This document shows, piece after piece, positions 58,579-64,000 of a DNA stretch of 64,000 bases. The translations under genes were made by a program, and so were the position numbers. Source of the stretch: Sitta carolinensis (Eukaryota; Chordata; Aves; Passeriformes; Sittidae). Location: NCBI GenBank assembly GCA_032173965.1, contig CM063295.1:744001-808000 (forward strand), in the 5' to 3' direction. Each line of letters begins with the position of its first letter. Within the stretch, counting starts at the first letter, position 1. The notes under the pieces are model-generated. The model was not told where the DNA came from and did no database searches. It saw nothing but the letters and a program-made list of their open reading frames with translations.

Positions 58579-60749
58579 ACATGGAACAGCCCTCGGGCCC
58601 TTCCTTGCTCAGAGAATGAGTGGTCAGACCTTCAGACAGGGCTGTCACACCATCTGGCTCCCAGAGGAGCTCGGTGCCTCCTATCAGGCAGCAGAGGCAA
58701 TCTGCCAAGATATTGCTGAACTCTCTAATTTCACATTAACAATCTGCTGTGCTGGGGTTTGCAGCCACATACTCAGCGATGCGACAGCTTCCCATTCCAC
58801 TTATCAGTAGAATGAAACACTTCATAAGTGAAACAGTGGTTTAATTTGCAGAGACATAAACTGATTTTTAAGAGGAGCTGTGGAGGAGACGTTAAAGCAG
58901 GAATCAGAACCTGCAAGGCACTGGGTCTTGGATGCTGAGCACGGCTGCACAGCCATCACCCAGCCCTGGCACAGGCATCTCACACCTCTGGCTGCAGCAT
59001 TTGGGAGAGAAAAATACCCACAAGTCAAACACAGCCTGGTTGTCTGGGTCATCTCACACATTCCTGTGCATATACTGCATTGGGCCCAAGAGACCAACAT
59101 TCCCCATTTCAGAACCCTCCAAACACAGTGAAGTCATCACAGATATGAGAACCAGCACTGGTCCCAGCCTGCAAACGACCACAATGCTTTTTCAGGCAGA
59201 AATCATCACAGCTACATCCCAGCATGTCAGACATCCTAAGTGTGAACTGGGAAGTTTCTCTGGCAGGTCCTGTGTCAGCCAGCACAGTGGGATGAGCCAG
59301 ACAGCCCTGGAAGGTGGACCTTGCACCATCCCCAGAGATCCTTGCAGCCCCCAGTCCCTATGCTCCTGAGCCCACTGTGAGCAAACCAGATCTGGTTACA
59401 TCTCTGCAGCTTTCACAAGCAGCTTTTGCTCCAATTACACTGCTTAAATATGGATAGGCAGAAGCAGGGAAAGAAGAAAAGGGGTTCTTCTGACCTGATA
59501 GCTCCTCCATCCACTCCTACAGTCCAAGAGGACCCTAACTGTATTTCTCCAGGGCTCCAGTTTCACTCCACACCTAGACCACTCAACACCAGTTAAACAC
59601 ATCCACTTTTTCTTTTTTTCAAGGCTGTTCTGGGGAGCTGCATCCCTAAAAGCCACTCAGCAGCTGATGCAGAGCCCATCCTGTTCCTCCTTCAGCCATG
59701 CTTCCTGCAGCTCATCCCTCCCCCAGGACAGCAGGGGGATGCTCACCAGTACCCAAACTCCCAGTGTTCAGGGGAAACAATTAAAACAGTTTTAAGTCAT
59801 TATGGGAGCAGCCACCCCATCTCTGCAATCAAAACCTTGGCTGGTTTCAGGCTCCCTTTGCCTTAGTCCCTTTCCCAAGCTGGCTGATTACCTGGAGATC
59901 AGAACTCCAGCAACACAGAGAATGGAGTCAGCAGGATGCACAAGTAGAGTCCTGGACTAGAGGTGTGACACTGAGCAATGACAACAGCAGAACAGTCTAG
60001 AAAAGCTGCCAGGGGGGCCAAAGGAGGAGCTGGAGCCTGAGCAGCTCATAAGGAACAGAGCCTGGAGCAGGAGGTACTGCTGCCTGCTCATCCCAGGATA
60101 TCCTGTGGCAAAGGGGTCATTTAACCATGGGAGCCCTGGTAACTCAGTTTCCATCTGTTGTCATCAGAGTCCCTCTCCCCACAAAGGAAAAATACCTGCT
60201 GAGATCCCCAAAACTGGGTGACAGGAAGCTTCCTAATCCCCCAAGAACATCTGCATCCTCAGGTCAGGTGGAAGAGAATTTCTCATGATCCTTCTCTTAG
60301 TGCTAGCTGGGAGGGACCGGCCTCTCCAAGCTACCTGGGAAGTCACCTGAAAGCACCGTGGGGACTTGGGGCTGGAATTTTTCAAACTGCTGAAAACTGG
60401 CCACTGATGACACACATCAGCTCCCAGACAAATTGACAAATCTTTCAGCCAATTTGGAAGAATTTTGATAATATTTTTTTTTCTTTATGTTCTGAGCACT
60501 AGTTCTTGGTGTTTAGGAAGTAAACTTCTTCTATCCTATTTTAAATACACCCACAGTGACTGAGGCCGAATTTTTCACTGCTGGTTAACCCAGCATACCA
60601 GAGAATCACCAAATGTTTTGGAATAGCTATAAAAATAAAATTGGAATACATTATTTCACAGGACGTTCAAAACCAACTATCAACATGTGCATGTGAAGAA
60701 GTATGTTAAATGCAAGTATGAACAGATTTAAGAAACAGATGCACAAGAG

Positions 60750-61095
60750 ACATTGAAACAAATCTAGAGGAGTCCGTGGAGATGTTCTGAGGGCTGAAGC
60801 CTCTCTGCCTTGGAGCCAGGCTGGGAGAGCTGGGGCTGCTCACCTGGAGAGGAGAAGGCTCCAGGGAAACCTCAGAGCTCCTTTCAGGCCCTGAAGGGGC
60901 TCCAGGAGAGCTGGAGAGGGACTTTAGAGTGACAGAACAAGGGGGAATAGCTTCCCATTGACCAAGGGCAGCATTTGATGCAATATTGGAAAGAAATTCC
61001 TCTCTGTGAGGGTACATGAGTGGGCTTGGCAGTGCTGAGGTAACAGCTGGACTCAATGATCTTGAAGGACATCTCCAACCTAAATGATTTGATCC
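60750..61095 (+). mobile_element. CR1 LINE 3' fragment
   Basis: Sense CR1: gaggagtccgtggagatgtt, gagaggagaaggctccaggg and ggactcaatgatcttgaagg, ending in a ccaacctaaatgattt tail typical of a subfamily without the 'attctatg' end. Confidence 0.82.
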
Positions 61096-61181
61096 AGAAT
61101 TCATCATAGCATTTCATCGTGCTCTGTGCAAACACAAGCCCACAGTGGCTCAACACACTGCAGGTCCTCTCTGGTGCCTGG

Positions 61182-61225
61182 CTCCAGATGTGTTTCTCTC
61201 TGCCCCTGGAGAAACACATCTGGAG
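61182..61225. repeat. 17-bp perfect stem, 10-base loop hairpin
   Basis: Left arm ctccagatgtgtttctc (61182-61198) pairs perfectly with gagaaacacatctggag (61209-61225). It lies about 90 bases past the end of a CR1 element. Confidence 0.9.
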
Positions 61226-61604
61226 GCTCCTGGAGCCAACTCCTGGGAACAACACAGCTCTGGGAGCAACAAATACTTGCTGGCAGATCTATGGAGCCCT
61301 CTGGTAAGTGCTACATCTCAACACAGCTGTAATAAAGTGCAGAATGTGCAAGAGGCTCAATAATTTCAGTCTAAGCAGGCACTTTGCTGTAATTGCCAGC
61401 TCTATTGCATTATGCACACACTTCTGTGCCGGTACCTACCACGAGCCAACCACATCAATTTACTGATTTACCCAATGAATCACTTAGCACAACTACTCTA
61501 ATTTCAGCAGCAAACCCAGATGTGCTGCCCAAGTTAAGGCAAAATACCCTCATTCTCAAATTAAATTAAAGTACCCTCTTTCTTGGAAATAACATAGAAT
61601 CACA

Positions 61605-62018
61605 TAGGGAGAGCATTGCACTAAAGGAATGGGAAGGGTTTGGAGGGGAAGCCATAGGAGGAGAGGCTGAGGACACTTGGCTTGTTCAGCTGGGGAAGAG
61701 GAGATGGAGCACAGAGCTCACCAGGGCTGCAGCTCCTCCCAAGGGGCAGCTCCAGTCTCTGCTCTCTGTGACAGGGACAGGACCCAGGGAATGGCTGGAG
61801 CTGTGTCAGGGAGGTTTAGGCTGGATATCAGGAAATGTTCTTCCCCAGAGTGTTCTGGGCACTGCCCAGGCTCCCCAGGAGTGGGCACAGCCCTGAGGCT
61901 GCCAGAGCTCCAGGAACACCACAGCCTGGGATGCCCAGGGTAGAATTGTTGGGGTGTCTGTGCAGGGCCAGGAGCTGGACTCGTGATCCTTATGGGTCCT
62001 TCCTATGACTCTATGAAA
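61605..62018 (+). mobile_element. CR1 LINE 3' fragment
   Basis: Sense CR1 with ggagaggctgaggacacttgg, ggcagctccagtctctgctc and ggatatcaggaaatgttcttc, ending cttcctatgactctatgaa. Confidence 0.83.
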
Positions 62019-62732
62019 ATTCACCTTCCCAGAGAAGCACCCAGGAAGCAGAGGTGGAATCACCACCAAATCCAGCATGGCAGCACAGAGGCAGCCCCAG
62101 CCCCCAGCACAGAGATGCTGGTGCTGATCCAGTAACCCACCTGCAGCAGCTGATCAGCATCTGTCCCTTTTGGGAGCAGCATGGGATGTGCATGCTCCTG
62201 AAATACAATCCTTTTTTAATCCCCCAGATCGATGGAAATTGCCAGGTTATTTCATCACACTTCAAAAGGTTCTCCCCACTTGCAGCACTGTGCAGTTAAA
62301 CCATGGACACACAGGGATAATTACCTCCCAAAGCAGGGCTGTCCCTGGTCCTGCTCCCTGATGGCTGCTTAAAAACCTGGCTCAGGCTTGCAGGGAAGAG
62401 ATAAGGGCAGGGAAAAGCAGCCAGCAGCACAGACAGCTGGAGGAGTCACACAGGCCTTTAGATACTGGCTAAGTGAAAAAAAGAGAGAGAAAATTGGTTG
62501 ATGCCTCCTAAAAATAATTTGTTGAGTTCAAAAGGACTGAAGAAAGTCTAAAACATCAACTGTGAGGTTACAGGAGTAAACACAGCCAAAGGAGAAACAA
62601 AAGCAGGATAATTTGAGGACCTTTGGAGCTGGCAGGGCTGTCTTATGGGCAAGGGGTGCTGCCTCTGCTGAACCATTCCCTACAGCACTCTGCCTCCACA
62701 CTGCTTGAAACCCACCCAAAATTCATTTGATC

Positions 62733-62910
62733 CCCAGGGAATGGCCACAGCCCCGAGGCTGCCAGAGCTCCAGGAGTGCTTGGACAACTCTCTCAGGAAT
62801 GCACAGGGTGGGACTGTTGGGGTGACTGTGCAGGGCCAGGAGCTGGACTCAATGATCATCATGGGTCCCATCCAAGTCAGGACATTTTGTAATTCTATGA
62901 TTCTTTCAAA
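62733..62910 (+). mobile_element. CR1 LINE 3' fragment
   Basis: Sense CR1 with gaggctgccagagctccagg and ggagctggactcaatgatc, and the tail aattctatgattctttc. Same subfamily as 61605-62018 but 5'-truncated further. Confidence 0.83.
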
Positions 62911-63851
62911 TGAAAAGGGACAAAACCCCCTGTCAAATCTATGACACCCCCAGATCCTGCCCAAGTGGGACAAACTGGGACATGTATAATCCCCACTTAC
63001 TAATGCAGCCTGGGAACAGACCCAACTCACTGCACACTAGTTGTTCTTTTCCCCTGAAAACCCAGCCCTGGCAAAATCCAGAGCAAAAATTGAAAAACTC
63101 ATTACCACGATCAAGGGTTTCAGAAAATGGAAAGGAGACTAATTCATGCAATTAGAGCCCAGCAAACTTCATCAGTCTTCAGATAAAAAATTATAATCAA
63201 TATGGAGCAAACGGTCTCCAGGCTGGGAGAGCAGGGGACTGGATCAATGCAACTGCCGACATCCCACAGACAGCAGGGCTCCAAGGAGGAGCAGCCCCCT
63301 CCCACAGCTGGCTCCTGAGAATTGTGTCCCCCACCACCCCTGTCACACCCAGGGGGACTGTTACAAGGGTTTCCTTAGCAAGCACACAACCCCCAAGGCT
63401 TCCCAAAAGGGGACAGGACTCACAGTGTTACGGCTGGAGAAAGACGAAGCAGAAAAGGGACGGAGGGGTTGTGCCCAGCTGCCATGGAGTAAAGCCACCC
63501 TGGCCACACAATTTTTGCCATGTGCTGTGCTGTCCCCACTCCTCCTGGTCCTGTACACACTGTGGTGGCTGCTCAGTGAGCCCCTGGTGCTCCCTTCACC
63601 CCAGCCTTGTGCCCACAGCTTCCTAACCCCTGTGATTGCTGAACTCTGCCCCTGGCTATGTCCCCTCATGGGGCTCACCAGGGCAGGGAGGTGGCACCAG
63701 TGGCCACAGGCTGGAGAGGGATCAAACTCCGATTAACAGCCAGGCATAGGAGATCACCTCATACACAACACAATGAGCAGGAGGAGCATCTGACCAGCTC
63801 CCTCCCAGTACACAGCATGGCATGGCCTACTTGGAAAGGAATTATGGATAA

Positions 63852-64000
63852 ATCATAGAATCACGGAATCACAGAATGGTTGGCCTTGAAGGGGATCTTA
63901 AAGTTCATCTTGTTCCAGCCCCTGCCACAGGCAGAGACACCTTCCACTGTCCCAGGTTGCTCCAAGTCCCATCCAACCTGGCCTTGGACATATCCAGGGG
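63852..64000 (-). mobile_element. CR1 LINE 3' fragment, cut by the window edge
   Basis: Reverse CR1 with an extended terminal repeat (aatcatagaatcacggaatc then acagaatgg), followed by cttaaagttcatcttgttcc and ccaacctggccttggacat. It continues past the window end. Confidence 0.85.

Larger units (their letters stand above)
55776..60749. other. Upstream flank of the gene
   Basis: Contains the CpG-rich 5' neighbourhood of exon 1, the CpG island at 57040-57560 and the hairpin at 58540-58578. It is free of recognised transposons for about 5 kb, the longest repeat-poor stretch in the window, which fits a promoter-proximal regulatory region. Confidence 0.5.

Noticed and set aside
1..64000. tRNA, rRNA, CRISPR arrays or bacterial-type operons
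   Set aside because: None seen on either strand. The sequence is vertebrate nuclear DNA.

Overview
This window is vertebrate nuclear DNA and almost certainly avian. The repeat content is dominated by 3' ends of CR1 LINEs with the characteristic 8-bp 3' terminal repeat (ATTCTATG-like). The remaining repeats are solo LTRs of two endogenous retrovirus families. There are no operons, ribosome-binding-site-led reading frames or prokaryotic features, so most long open frames here are chance openings in GC-rich, stop-poor DNA or translations of CR1.

One protein-coding gene can be supported, on the minus strand. Four exons (55775-55657, 36810-36617, 32133-31916, 31357-31298) have consensus GT/AG splice sites and join in a single frame, with every phase matching. 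They give a predicted 196-residue protein with a strong Kozak start and a stop codon. Intron 1 is about 18.8 kb, intron 2 about 4.5 kb and intron 3 about 0.56 kb. I do not recognise the family. The protein has a basic N-terminus followed by a Cys cluster, a Ser/Thr-Pro-rich middle with a 14-3-3-like site, and a basic C-terminal third with an RKSLS kinase-type site. A CpG island at about 57040-57560, 1.3 kb upstream of the start codon, is the best promoter candidate.

Layout: 1-31297 lies downstream of the gene. It is unique or degenerate sequence with many CR1 fragments, one ERVK-like solo LTR (10675-10960) and two LTRs of a second family (19152-19634 minus, 26918-27365 plus). Positions 31298-55775 are the gene. 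Its introns carry CR1 fragments, a second ERVK-like LTR (36063-36357) and a third copy of the other LTR family (48037-48489), and both intronic LTRs lie antisense to the gene. Positions 55776-64000 are the upstream flank with the CpG island and more CR1.

The most unusual structure is a set of four short, nearly perfect quasi-palindromes (24121-24166, 48092-48118, 58540-58578, 61182-61225). In the LTR copy the inverted arm is absent from its sister copies, which points to local template switching. The ERVK-like LTRs have perfect 6-bp target duplications. A 34-bp tandem duplication lies directly upstream of the exon 2 splice acceptor.
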